From positions 434,001-498,000 of the forward strand of contig NC_060201.1 of assembly GCF_020623625.1 (NCBI RefSeq): DNA of 64,000 nt. Reading direction: 5' to 3'. Under the pieces are notes generated by a model. The model worked only from the letters and a program-made list of their open reading frames with translations, made no database searches and had not been told where the DNA came from. Below are positions 40,454 through 50,619 of the stretch, in pieces (within the stretch, counting starts at the first letter, position 1; every line of letters begins with the position of its first letter). Made by a program: the position numbers and the translations under genes. Source of the DNA: Saccharomycodes ludwigii. Taxonomy: Eukaryota > Ascomycota > Saccharomycetes > Saccharomycodales > Saccharomycodaceae.

Positions 40454-40792
40454 ATTGGTAAAGAGGATTTACTTTTGAATCTCAGCCTTCGATTTAATCT
40501 GCCCATGGGTCCTTTTGTTTCTTTAATTTGTAGAATATGCAGCAACAAGATTATCAAATTTTCAGTTTTTTTCTACTTTCTTCTGTATAGTTTTTACTGT
40601 GATTCCCCAATTCGTATAAATTTATCTAATTCTTTTATATCTTGCGACAGTCATTTTCCGTAACGTAACGCGTCATAGAAGTTCCCATAGTCTTTAATTT
40701 AATAAAATATAACTTACAATGCGACGCATATTTATTACTAATTTGTGATGTTACAAAAAAAAATATATATATATATATATGGATATAAAGTG

Positions 40793-40828
40793 CACACCGC
40801 TAATATAATTTTGTTTATTCGCGGTGTG
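40793..40828. promoter_or_regulatory. Inverted repeat CACACCGC ... GCGGTGTG
   Basis: Two perfect 8-bp arms are separated by 20 bp of AT-rich sequence. GC-rich arms are unusual here. It could be a paired binding site for a zinc-cluster factor or the stem of a transcribed hairpin. A second, 6-bp inverted repeat (TCGCCA at 40871-40876, TGGCGA at 40899-40904) follows. Confidence 0.4.
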
Positions 40829-41620
40829 TATCTAATGATATGGCAAGTTATTTAGTTACTCTCTGATATGTCGCCAGGTAAAGGCTGCACATTCTAATTG
40901 GCGATAAAGCACCCGAGTATGCAATGCAAAAAGACAAATTATTTTTCATTATAAGGTTATCTATAAATAATATTTCTTTTCGATTTTACATTCGTTCACA
41001 GTGTGCCTCCTTCTACTCTAGCTATGCAATATAAAAATCAAATCAATTCTGTTTCGAGGTATCAGATCCCAACTCCCCATCGGAGAACAAAAAGCTCTAC
41101 CTATATGACGGATATATAGGACCACACTATGTAAGCCACGTCCTTCTCATTGCTATTGGATCTAAGCTTTGGTCAGTAATTAAAAAAATAATTTCTTTGA
41201 ACAGATAACCTGAAACCAATAAAGATTAACCTTGGACTATCTATTGGACAAAGTTACTCGATAATTCATTAATTAAATACGCTATTGATCTTTCTCTTTC
41301 CTTTCCTTTCCTCTTTCACCCCACTTCCCCCTCTTAAAAACTAGTAGTTTATATTTTATTTTTCAATTTATGCTTACTCTTATTGGCGCGCATGTTATGG
41401 AACTTCTAACTTCGGTATAAAAAGTTATGAAAAAAAAAAAAAAAAAAAAAAGTTGATAAACTTGCTTAGTAATACCTATCAATTATTTTCACACACACAA
41501 ATATATATATATATATATAAAGTGAAATAATGTAATAAAATCGGAAAAAAAAAAATAGAACAAAATAAAACAAAAAAAACAAAAAAAAAAAAAAAAAAAA
41601 AACAGGAAAACAAAAAAAAT

Positions 41621-42772
41621 ATGTCCGCACCATCAAGCACCACAGTCAATTATCCAGAAGAGTTCAAAGGGTTTGCCATTACAGACCCAAAAGATTGGGC
41701 TAATCCTAAACTAACTTCATACCAGCCAAAAAAATTAGATGATTACGATATTGATATAGAAATCGAATGCTGTGGTATTTGTGCCAGTGAATTGTTTAGT
41801 TTGAAAAATGAATGGGCTGATGGTCCATTAACATGTTTGTCTTCTACTTATGGACCAAAATCACAGGTTGTTGGCCATGAAATTGTAGGTAAAGTTGTTA
41901 AGGTGGGCGCTAGAGCTGATTTATATAAAATCGGTGATAGAGTTGGTCTAGGTGCTCAGGCCTTTAGTTGTTTGGACTGTCCTCGTTGTAAAAGTGATAA
42001 TGAACAATATTGTCCTAAAGCCGTGGGTACTTATTGTAAAAAATATGCTGACGGCTATGTTTCCCAAGGTGGGTATGCTTCTCATGTTAGAGCTCACCAG
42101 CACTTTTGCTTTCCAATTCCAGATGGCCTACCAAGTGAATATGTTTCCCCACTACTATGCGGTGGGCTAACTGTTTACTCCCCAATTAAAAGAAACATTG
42201 AACATTTAGAAGAACCTACAGTTGCTATTATTGGTATTGGTGGGTTGGGCCACATGGCCATCATGATCGCCAAAGCTTTAGGTGCCAAAGTTGTTGCCTT
42301 TTCTAGAAGTTACAGTAAAAAGGAAGATGCCATTAAAATGGGTGCTGATGAATTTGTTGCCACAGGTGATAATTCTATTGATTGGAGTGCCAAGTATTTT
42401 GATGCATTTGATTTAATCTTAAACTGTGCATCTTCTACCACTGGTTTGGAATTGAACAAATTATTGCCTTGTTTGAAAGTTAATAAAAATTTTATTTCTG
42501 TTGGATTGCCACATAAAGGAGAGGTTTTAGACTTGAAACCTATTTCTTTTTTCACTAATGGTTGTTGTTTAGGTTCTTCTAAATTGGGTAATAGAAGGGA
42601 AGCAATTGAATTATTGGAATTGGCCAAGGAGAAGGGGTTTAGACCATGGGTTGAAAGAATCCCTATTTCCGAGCAGGGTATTCACGAAGGACTAACCAGA
42701 TTGGATAAAGGTGATGTTAGATATAGATTCACTTTGGTTGATTTCCACAAGTTTTTTGGCACAGGAAAATAG
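41621..42772 (+). CDS. NADP-dependent cinnamyl-type alcohol dehydrogenase (Adh6/Adh7 family)
   Basis: This 383-aa protein is a zinc-dependent medium-chain dehydrogenase of the Adh6/Adh7 family, which reduces aromatic and branched aldehydes to fusel alcohols with NADPH. Structural-zinc cysteines are intact (CLDCPRCKSDNEQYC). Catalytic-zinc ligands are Cys51 (CCGIC), His86-Glu87 (GHEIVG) and the Cys of PLLCGGLTVYSP. The cofactor loop reads GIGGLGHMAI then SRSYSKKEDAIKMGAD, close to the NADP-binding Ser-Arg-Ser of Adh6. Two oddities: the family's GSDIH reads ASELF, so the His after the first zinc Cys is Phe59, and there is a 9-residue insertion before GHE. S. cerevisiae has no such gene near PMA1. 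It cannot be assigned to ADH6 or ADH7 separately, because those are one family. Confidence 0.9.
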   Translation: MSAPSSTTVNYPEEFKGFAITDPKDWANPKLTSYQPKKLDDYDIDIEIECCGICASELFSLKNEWADGPLTCLSSTYGPKSQVVGHEIVGKVVKVGARADLYKIGDRVGLGAQAFSCLDCPRCKSDNEQYCPKAVGTYCKKYADGYVSQGGYASHVRAHQHFCFPIPDGLPSEYVSPLLCGGLTVYSPIKRNIEHLEEPTVAIIGIGGLGHMAIMIAKALGAKVVAFSRSYSKKEDAIKMGADEFVATGDNSIDWSAKYFDAFDLILNCASSTTGLELNKLLPCLKVNKNFISVGLPHKGEVLDLKPISFFTNGCCLGSSKLGNRREAIELLELAKEKGFRPWVERIPISEQGIHEGLTRLDKGDVRYRFTLVDFHKFFGTGK

Positions 42773-43155
42773 TTTTATGCTGATTTTAAGTGTTAAAGAA
42801 AAAAAGGAAAAATGAGAAGAACACACAACGGACAAATATAATGTAATGTTAAAGAGAAAAAAAACAAACTTTAACATCAATTAAAACTTCAAAATCCATA
42901 GCTAATATTTTCTCTGATTTATTCATTTATATATATATATATAATATGTGTTGTTATTATTATTATTATTATTATTTTTTTTTTCTTTTTCCCTTTTAAT
43001 TAAACTTGATTTATATACCGTTGATAACCTTCAAGGTATGTTTTTGAAAATAAAAGAAAAAAAATTTTAAGTTTGTCGATTTGCATTTTGTCCGACATAT
43101 CCCAAATCTTAATTTGTTCGGTATTAAGAATTAAAAAAAATCGAACAACTAAATT

Positions 43156-43197
<42 letters not shown>

Positions 43198-43266
43198 GGA
43201 ATACTCCTTATGTATGACACACAAGCAAAGCCATATATCAAAAACAACACTAATACTTGATACCTA
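42773..43266. other. Spacer between the ADH6-like gene and SEN34
   Basis: This 494-bp region contains a (TTA)n run at about 42953-42977, a run of 35 A at 43160-43194, and little else. Confidence 0.55.
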
Positions 43267-44316
43267 ATGTCGAAGAACAATGATACTTCTCAAAGTATTC
43301 CAATTTATATAGCTGATAATTTGCCATCATTACCCGTCACTAATGATGATAACGTTACCCACAGTGATATCCCATTGCTTTTTGATATACAAGCTATTAA
43401 GAAGCTAAGATATGAAATGGACATTTTGGGTGTTTTAATAGGTACACTACCATCGGCATCACAACAGAATTTATTCCTTAGCATACCTTTAAGATTGATG
43501 GTAGAAGAAGCCATATGGCTAGTTAACTCTGGGAAATGTTACTTTAAGAAATTAAATTATATTACCAATACTGGTGCAAACTGTGATGATGAATTACCTA
43601 AGAAATACATGCATTCCATCAAAAATTTGCAAGAAATCGAGCTGAAAAAATATATGAAAAGGCAATTTGAATACAAATATAAATTGAAACTGGAGAAGGA
43701 AGCCCAATTTTGTAACACCAAGGTGAAAAGTGATGCGATGATTACCCGCACAGATTTTGAAAAGCATTACAAGAAGATGGAGCCTAGCTTATTTATTCCA
43801 ATATCGAATACTTCATCATTAATAGCACATGATGAACATAGCTACAGGAAGTACCAAGCTGATAAAGAATTCAGTGACAGGATGGTACGTTATTTATATA
43901 AAAGGTATAAATATGATTATGTTGTGTATAAACACTTACGCGAATATAAACGTGAGCAGAGATGTGTAGAAGATATGGAAGAGGGCAAGGATAGTGACAG
44001 TGAAAGATTTTATATATCACCTGGTTCCAAATTTGGTGGTAGATTTATAGTTTATCCTGGAGATCCGTTGAGATACCATTCTCATATGATTATTCAAAGT
44101 CCAAAACTAATAACAACTGATAACAATAGTTCAGACACTACTGATGGAATTGACTTATTAGAGTTGGTTTGTTCTGGCCGATTAGGTACCGGTGTAAAGA
44201 AAACGTGTGTTTATCCATTTATAAATGTTACCAAAGTTGCTAAAGATATAACAACAGACCAATCTAGCATTGATAATTGTAGTTTTTATTCAATTGAGTG
44301 GTCTGGATTTGGTTAG
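43267..44316 (+). CDS. SEN34: tRNA-splicing endonuclease catalytic subunit Sen34
   Basis: Sen34 cuts the 3' splice site of intron-containing pre-tRNAs, in the heterotetramer with Sen2, Sen15 and Sen54 on the mitochondrial surface. The N-terminal part matches the family (PLLFDIQAIKKLRYEMDILGVLIGTLPSASQQN split over the first ~75 residues). The nuclease core is present: SPGSKFGGRFIVYPGDPLRYHSH, with catalytic-type Tyr263 and His271/His273, then GRLGTGVKKT with the expected Lys, and the end SIEWSGFG identical in type to yeast. The protein has 349 aa against 275, with an N-terminal extension of about 35 residues and a longer charged middle. In S. cerevisiae SEN34 adjoins RFA1; here PMC1, COG7 and RPN14 lie between them. 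Confidence 0.95.
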   Translation: MSKNNDTSQSIPIYIADNLPSLPVTNDDNVTHSDIPLLFDIQAIKKLRYEMDILGVLIGTLPSASQQNLFLSIPLRLMVEEAIWLVNSGKCYFKKLNYITNTGANCDDELPKKYMHSIKNLQEIELKKYMKRQFEYKYKLKLEKEAQFCNTKVKSDAMITRTDFEKHYKKMEPSLFIPISNTSSLIAHDEHSYRKYQADKEFSDRMVRYLYKRYKYDYVVYKHLREYKREQRCVEDMEEGKDSDSERFYISPGSKFGGRFIVYPGDPLRYHSHMIIQSPKLITTDNNSSDTTDGIDLLELVCSGRLGTGVKKTCVYPFINVTKVAKDITTDQSSIDNCSFYSIEWSGFG

Positions 44317-45747
44317 CAATTATGTTTAATGAAAAATATGTAAGAATTTTTTATTTTTTTTCTTTTATTTTTAATATTTTTTCCTAGGATAACGCAAAAA
44401 AAAAAAAAAAAAAAAAAAAAACCCTCCACTCCTTCCTTTTACTCGATACATTACTCAGCTCAATGATTTAATCATTTTGCCTCTTGCAATTAAATTACTT
44501 GATGTAAATACAAATACCACAGCCTTGATTTATGTATTAATAATTATTTAGTGCATTTAATGGCAATATTAATGACAATAAGCCTTGTAAATTTAGGCGC
44601 ATTTTGAGAATTGAATTAGGATTTGTCAATTAATCAATTTATTTCTGTCACGCGCCAGAAAAAAAAAAAAGCTTATTTACGTAGATGAGAATATAACCAT
44701 TTTACTCCGAGGATTCTCCCGCGCTTTTGTCACTGTGCATTTTATTGCTATAAACCTTAAATTCAATTTATTTAACGAGCACGCGCTATGCAAAACTTAC
44801 CAAGCCACAGCGATCGGAAAATATGTGAAAAAAAACAAAACAAAAACGTGGCTTAGCTCTTTTTTCTTTCTTTCCTTCAAATGCAACAAAAAAGATCCAA
44901 GAAGGGGAAGTTGGCAAAGGGTAAAAGATAACTCACTGGATGCTACTGATGTCAAAGGAAGTAGCTGGGAAATAATAGTAAAAAGCTACTTTTATCTTTT
45001 TATCTCTAAAAGATATAAGAAAAGGAAAGGAAAGAAAAAAATATAATATAGTTTTAACCGTGACATCAAACCTCCTATATCATTCGCCTCTATTCATTTC
45101 TCCCCACACATATTTATCTTTCCACTAATCATAATAAAAAAAAGAATAGAAGTAAAAAGGACCCCTTTGAATACAACAGGGAAAAAAAAAAAATTTTTTT
45201 TTTAAAAGTGTTAAATGTATTAAAATAAAAGATTTGATATTTTTTTTTTTGAAACTTCCAATTAACAAATTAAATTGTACATAAAGCTTATAACCGGTAG
45301 TCAATTGGCCCTTTTTTTTTTCCTTCTTTTCTTTTTCTATTTTTTTTTTTTTTTTTTTTACTGTTTTTATTTAATGTTATTCTTGTTATGATATTATGAT
45401 ATTATTCTATTACTTTTTTTTTTTTTTTTCTTTTTCTTTGCTTAATCAATTAATTAACCGAAAAAAGAAAAAGAAAAAAAAAAAAAAAAAAAAAAGTATA
45501 AATATAAAGAATAAATATTATTTTATTTACATAGCCTCATAATTACCTTTTTTTCAAATTCAAAATATTATCATTGAGCATAATATATTCTAAAATATCT
45601 CAAATTATTCTGGGTAATAAACTATTATAATTTTATTACGTGAAAAAACATAATTTTTTTTTTTTTTTCCTTCTTTTTTTGGATTATAAGCAAGTATATC
45701 GTTGACACATTAAAGCAGGAATACATTAAACAGAAGAAAATACACTA
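44317..45747. other. SEN34-PMC1 intergenic region
   Basis: This 1431-bp region is the PMC1 promoter. It contains an A tract (about 44396-44420), TAGGCGCA at 44594-44601 (7 of 8 positions of the Crz1 element GNGGCKCA), a GC-richer patch TCACGCGCC (44647-44655), T tracts at 45341-45359 and 45414-45430, and an A tract at 45476-45495. PMC1 is a calcineurin/Crz1 target in S. cerevisiae, so the Crz1-like site is plausible but weak. No gene is visible. Confidence 0.5.
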
Positions 45748-48700
45748 ATGGTCGGAAAATCTTCTTCGTTTCCCAGTACTATCGATGGAACTAAAAAAAA
45801 ATCACCCAAAACAAAGAACGGGGAAATAAAAAAAAAAGGAAACGAAATACCAAGTATTGAATTGACAACTACCTTGGATACTAGCCGTTTATCATATGAC
45901 CATACTATTAATGATACAAAACAAAAAAACAGCGGTGTACTGGTACATGAACAAACAGGAACAAAGACAGAACAGTATCACGATGAATTTCCCCTTTCCA
46001 CAAACCAATTGTCAGAATTACATGACCCTAAATCATTAAGAAGTTATTGTAAGTTATTTAAAAACAAAGAGGATAATTTATACAAGTATTTGAAAACGGA
46101 CAAAAAAAGAGGCATTGATTTTGATAACGTTTCCCTAGGATCCTCATCAGATGAAGTGGAGGAAACACCGGACGAACAGGAATTTCTTAAAAAAGTAGAA
46201 AAAACACCACGGTTCCAAAAATACGGGATCAACACATTACCCGAAAGACCAACAAAATCTTTTTTCAGTTTGGTTTGGGAAGCGCTGCAGGATAAAACAA
46301 TGATCGTTTTGTCCATAGCAGCTGTTGTTTCATTTGCCTTGGGGCTATACGAAACGTTTGGGCAACCCCCTGAATTTGATGATGAGGGGAATCCTATTCC
46401 TAAAGTTGATTGGGTCGAAGGTGTCGCCATTATGATTGCTGTGGTTGTTGTTGTTTTGGTTGGTGCTGCTAACGACTATCAAAAGGAATCGCAATTTGCT
46501 AAATTGAACAGGAAAAAAGAGGATAGGTCGGTAACGGTTATTAGAAATGGGGACGAACATTTAGTTTCTATCCATGAATTAATGGTAGGTGACTTGATAA
46601 CTTTACAAACCGGAGATGTTGTACCTGCTGATTCCGTTTTGGTTGATGGGTCTTGTGACTGTGATGAGAGCGCCTTGACTGGTGAATCTGATTCGATGAA
46701 AAAAATACCACTGGGTGAAAGTTTAGCAAAGTTACAGAATGAAAACGATAGTGACGCGGATATTACCACAAAGAAAAAATTTCCAGATCCAATGTTAATT
46801 TCTGGGTCTAAATTGTTATCCGGTTTATGTAAAGCTGTTGTTACTGCAGTTGGTACCAACTCTGTTCATGGGAGAACTATGCTTTCGTTACAGGTTGAAG
46901 ACGAAGTTACTCCTTTACAAGCAAGACTAAGTGAATTGGCCGATAACATTTCTATATATGGGTCTGTTGCCGCTTTGATTTTGTTTTTAATTTTATTTAT
47001 CAGGTTTTTGGTATATCTAGCTCCCGGTCGCGAATTTAATGATTTGACACCTGCTCAAAGGGCTAGCAAATTTATGGACATTTTTATTACTGCAATCACT
47101 GTTATAGTTGTTGCTGTTCCGGAGGGCTTGCCCTTGGCGGTCACTTTAGCCTTGGCATTTGCCACAACAAGGATGACAAAAGATGGGAATTTGGTTAGAG
47201 TTTTAAGAAGTTGCGAAACTATGGGATCGGCTACTGCTGTTTGTTCAGACAAAACAGGTACACTAACCAAAAATAGGATGACTGTTGTTAAGGGCTTCAT
47301 CAACGGTACTGTTTTTGACGATAGTGACTATGCAGAGAACAGAGATCAACTCGATTCTAAAGTTGTTTTCCAAAAACTTCCTTCGGATCTTGTCAGTGAT
47401 TTGCTGATCAATATTTCTTTAAACTCTACAGCTTTTGAAAATAAAGATTTCTTGCACAAGAGCTCCAATAAGTTGAATGATAACCCCTTCAAAAGAAAAA
47501 AGAAGTTTTCCTTATTTAATAAAAACAACAGTGATGATGAATTGTTTAAAAACATGGGCGAAGCTAACCAAGACCCCTTTATTGGATCCAAAACGGAAAC
47601 CGCTCTACTCTCATTGGCGACTAAATCTTTAGACATGAGCAATTTACAAAAGTGCCGTGATGACCCTAAATCACAAGGCTTAGATGTTGCAAGAATTGTT
47701 CAAGTGATCCCCTTTGAAAGTTCGAGAAAATGGAGCGGGATTGTTGTCCAGAAAGCTGATGGTAAGTTTAGATTTTTTGCCAAGGGTGCCTCTGAGATTT
47801 TGCTTTCGCGATGTGACTTGACAAGAGTTGCCAACGACAAGTTGGTGCCTATTGATCAAGACGAGTATACTTTAATTATTTCTAGAATCAAGGATTTGGC
47901 GGGTGAAGCTTTGCGTACTATTGCTTTGGTGCATAGAGATTATGACGATTTAAAGTCTTGGCCACCAAGAGACTGTCAGGACCAATTCGAAAACGACAAG
48001 GCGGATCCTGACATGTTGTTGGGTGCAGAGTTGAAGGACAGGGCTGCTGGTTCTACTAGCAATAATAGTACTGTTTTGGATACCATTGTTGGGTTGCAAG
48101 ATCCATTGCGTGATGGTGTTAAAGAATCAGTCGAACAGTGCCAAAGTGCTGGTGTGACTGTGCGCATGGTTACCGGTGACAATTTAATAACCGCAAAGGC
48201 CATTGCAAAAAATTGTGGCATTTTACATCCAGATGAATATGAAAACCCAACATGCGCTATGGAAGGACCTGCTTTTAGGAAGTTGACGGAAAGGGAAAGA
48301 ATGGAAATTTTACCCAAGTTAAGAGTTTTGGCAAGGTCATCTCCCAACGATAAAAGAGTTCTAGTCGGTACTTTAAAAAAGATGGGGGATGTGGTTGCTG
48401 TTACTGGTGATGGTACCAACGATGCTCCTGCTTTGAAGTTGGCCGATGTTGGGTTTTCTATGGGTATATCTGGTACTGAGGTTGCCAGGGAGGCTTCCGA
48501 TATCATCTTAATGACCGACGATTTTTCTGCTATTGTGAATGCTATCAAATGGGGAAGGTGTGTTGGGTCTTCTATTAAAAAATTTATTCAGTTCCAATTG
48601 ACTGTTAATATCACTGCAGTTGTGTTAACATTTGTTTCTGCCGTTGCATCTAAAGAAGAGAAATCGGTTTTAACAGCGGTCCAGTTGTTATGGGTGAATT

Positions 48701-49665
48701 TAATTATGGATACGTTGGCTGCCTTGGCTCTTGCTACCGATAAGCCTGATAAGTATATTTTGGATAGAAAGCCAAAGGGAAGAAACGCTCCCTTGATCGC
48801 CGTATGTATGTGGAAAATGATTCTAGGACAAGCCACTTTGCAATTAGCAGTCACTTTTACTTTGCATTTTGCAGGCGAACAGATCTTTTTCGGCAAAGGT
48901 GCCAAAGTGACGGATCACCAAAAGGAGCAAATAAGTGCGCTAACTTTTAACACCTTTGTGTGGCTACAATTTTTCAAGTTAATTGTCACCAGAAAATTGG
49001 ACGAAGGAGATGGTATTAAAAAAGTTAAAGACAGAATTACCAAGGAAAATTTAGATTTTTTTGAAAATTTGTTTAGAAATTATTATTTTATTGTGATTAT
49101 ATCCATTATTGGGGGCTTCCAAGTCTTGATTATGTTTGTTGGCGGTGCTGCGTTTTCTATTGCAAAACAAACGGGTGCTATGTGGGCGACTGCTATTATC
49201 TGTGGTATGCTTTCTTTACCCGTAGGTGTCATCATTAGGATTATACCAGATGAATGGGCTGTTAAAGCTTATCCATCAAGAATTATGGACCCATTATTCT
49301 ATATTATTGGATTCGAGTTTATGAGAAAGGGCAATAAGACCAAGATACGGACCGACGATCATAGAGCTGTTGAAGAAGAACATTCACTATTGAAGAATGA
49401 AAGCACTGACAATATTATAAGAACTCAGGTGTTTGAGCGAGCCAAGGATGATTTCAGAAGAAATAATTTAAAGAATGAAAATACCTTGAATCCGGTAAAG
49501 ATGTATCAGAAGTGGAGGAGAAAATCTGATGCATCAGTGAATTCTCATAGCGAAGCAAGTGAAGACCTGTCCTCAATTATCGCACCCCTAACCATGGTAC
49601 CGACATTGGTTGGTGGTGCTGTGGGCGGATTTTCTGCTATAGGTCAAGAAACATCACATACATAG
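45748..49665 (+). CDS. PMC1: Vacuolar Ca2+-ATPase Pmc1
   Basis: Pmc1 is a P2B-type Ca2+ pump that loads calcium into the vacuole. The protein has 1305 aa (1173 in yeast). Landmarks are TGESD, PEGLPLAVTLALAF in the M4 calcium-binding region, the phosphorylated Asp501 ([13 protein letters not shown]), VRMVTGDNLITAKAIAK, and TGDGTNDAPALKLADVGFSMG. Ten membrane segments can be placed. The N-terminus is about 100 residues longer than in yeast and Lys/Ser-rich; the C-terminal tail is also extended and basic, and no calmodulin-binding helix is obvious. It is convergent with COG7 and followed by RPN14, exactly the S. cerevisiae YGL006W-YGL005C-YGL004C order. Confidence 0.97.
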   Translation: MVGKSSSFPSTIDGTKKKSPKTKNGEIKKKGNEIPSIELTTTLDTSRLSYDHTINDTKQKNSGVLVHEQTGTKTEQYHDEFPLSTNQLSELHDPKSLRSYCKLFKNKEDNLYKYLKTDKKRGIDFDNVSLGSSSDEVEETPDEQEFLKKVEKTPRFQKYGINTLPERPTKSFFSLVWEALQDKTMIVLSIAAVVSFALGLYETFGQPPEFDDEGNPIPKVDWVEGVAIMIAVVVVVLVGAANDYQKESQFAKLNRKKEDRSVTVIRNGDEHLVSIHELMVGDLITLQTGDVVPADSVLVDGSCDCDESALTGESDSMKKIPLGESLAKLQNENDSDADITTKKKFPDPMLISGSKLLSGLCKAVVTAVGTNSVHGRTMLSLQVEDEVTPLQARLSELADNISIYGSVAALILFLILFIRFLVYLAPGREFNDLTPAQRASKFMDIFITAITVIVVAVPEGLPLAVTLALAFATTRMTKDGNLVRVLRSCETMGSATAVCSDKTGTLTKNRMTVVKGFINGTVFDDSDYAENRDQLDSKVVFQKLPSDLVSDLLINISLNSTAFENKDFLHKSSNKLNDNPFKRKKKFSLFNKNNSDDELFKNMGEANQDPFIGSKTETALLSLATKSLDMSNLQKCRDDPKSQGLDVARIVQVIPFESSRKWSGIVVQKADGKFRFFAKGASEILLSRCDLTRVANDKLVPIDQDEYTLIISRIKDLAGEALRTIALVHRDYDDLKSWPPRDCQDQFENDKADPDMLLGAELKDRAAGSTSNNSTVLDTIVGLQDPLRDGVKESVEQCQSAGVTVRMVTGDNLITAKAIAKNCGILHPDEYENPTCAMEGPAFRKLTERERMEILPKLRVLARSSPNDKRVLVGTLKKMGDVVAVTGDGTNDAPALKLADVGFSMGISGTEVAREASDIILMTDDFSAIVNAIKWGRCVGSSIKKFIQFQLTVNITAVVLTFVSAVASKEEKSVLTAVQLLWVNLIMDTLAALALATDKPDKYILDRKPKGRNAPLIAVCMWKMILGQATLQLAVTFTLHFAGEQIFFGKGAKVTDHQKEQISALTFNTFVWLQFFKLIVTRKLDEGDGIKKVKDRITKENLDFFENLFRNYYFIVIISIIGGFQVLIMFVGGAAFSIAKQTGAMWATAIICGMLSLPVGVIIRIIPDEWAVKAYPSRIMDPLFYIIGFEFMRKGNKTKIRTDDHRAVEEEHSLLKNESTDNIIRTQVFERAKDDFRRNNLKNENTLNPVKMYQKWRRKSDASVNSHSEASEDLSSIIAPLTMVPTLVGGAVGGFSAIGQETSHT

Positions 49666-49815
49666 AATTTTTTTTTTTTTTTTTTCATCTTTTTATAGTT
49701 ATTATTAATTATTGCTAAGGCTCCCTTTTTTTTTTATTACTAAATAGATACAGCAGATTCATATCCTGGCTTTTAAAATTTATTCATCATATGCATTATT
49801 ATTTGAAACCCTGTT

Positions 49816-50619
49816 CTAATTTTCGTTTAATACACTTTTGCTATTATTTAACTCATTTTTTAAAGTTTTTGCAAAATCACTATAGATAGGGTAAAACTTA
49901 TCAACATTTTTGAAAACTGTCTTTAAATCAATTAAAAATTTAATTTCTTCTATGAATTCTTTGTTTTCATCAACAGCAACACTTCCACTCACAGTAGTCT
50001 TATCTCTTAAAGAGGTAACTAAATTATCTTGTAGCTCTAATAAACTGCTCTTAAATTCACTTATACTTACACTTTGTTTGTTTTCTGCTTGTATAATATC
50101 ATTTAATTTTTGGAAACATTTGTGAACTGTGGTAACTCTTTTTTTAATTGTATTCAATTTTATTATCTTCAATCTTATTTGCTCGTGGATAGCATCATCG
50201 TTTGAATTATTTGTTCCATACGCCTTATTTAGTATAGCTATTTGATTGCCCATTTTATTAAGGTCATTTTCTAATGAACTGAGCGAATTGGATAAAGTAT
50301 CAATATAGAACTCCAATTTAGTCTTCTTCGAACCCGATACATATATTTCTTCAATAGGTTCTTCTAACTGTTTAACGCAAGTTCCCAATTCAGAAGTCAA
50401 GGTCTCTGCATAATAATCAAACTTGGAAAGCAAATTATTTGCCAAAGGTTGTAATTCTTTTAATTTTTCTACAGAAGGTGTATTTTTGGTGCTGTTTTGT
50501 GATTGAGCTGGTGAAAGCAAGATATCTAGATATACATGGGGAACGAAATCTGGATCAAAAAACATTTGCAGTAATGCATCTTCATTATTTTTGTTGTTCC
50601 CTTGCATAGAGTTATTCAT
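49816..50619 (-). CDS. COG7: Conserved oligomeric Golgi complex subunit 7
   Basis: Cog7 belongs to lobe B of the COG tethering complex, which captures retrograde vesicles at the Golgi. The protein has 267 aa (279 in yeast). The N-terminal block MFFDPDFVPHVYLDILLS is close to yeast Cog7 (MFFDEEFVPHAFVDILLS), followed by a run of heptad-like helices (SKFDYYAETLTSEL; KTKLEFYIDTLSNSLSSLENDL). The end KNVDKFYPIYSDFAKTLKNEL also matches. The adjoining genes PMC1 and RPN14 are the same as in S. cerevisiae. Confidence 0.92.
   Translation of the reverse strand: MNNSMQGNNKNNEDALLQMFFDPDFVPHVYLDILLSPAQSQNSTKNTPSVEKLKELQPLANNLLSKFDYYAETLTSELGTCVKQLEEPIEEIYVSGSKKTKLEFYIDTLSNSLSSLENDLNKMGNQIAILNKAYGTNNSNDDAIHEQIRLKIIKLNTIKKRVTTVHKCFQKLNDIIQAENKQSVSISEFKSSLLELQDNLVTSLRDKTTVSGSVAVDENKEFIEEIKFLIDLKTVFKNVDKFYPIYSDFAKTLKNELNNSKSVLNEN

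Larger units (their letters stand above)
37250..41620. other. 4.4-kb region upstream of PMA1 with no supported protein gene
   Basis: This is the longest gene-free stretch between genes in the window. It must hold the PMA1 promoter (left end) and the promoter of the ADH6-like gene (right end). It contains T/A tracts, an (AAAT)n run at 38440-38475 followed by (TTAA)n to 38503, a (CTCTT)n run at 38584-38610, a strong pyrimidine block at 38931-38970, two short GC-containing inverted repeats (40793-40828 and 40871-40904), and CCAAT-type pentamers at about 41154, 41216, 41243 and 41380. All open frames are short and low in complexity. Uncharacterised non-coding transcripts are possible; no known RNA family (tRNA, U6, RNase P, telomerase RNA) was recognised. 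Confidence 0.6.

Noticed and set aside
40860-40930. Possible tRNA in the region upstream of the ADH6-like gene
   Set aside because: No B-box GGTTCGA-type motif and no cloverleaf could be drawn.
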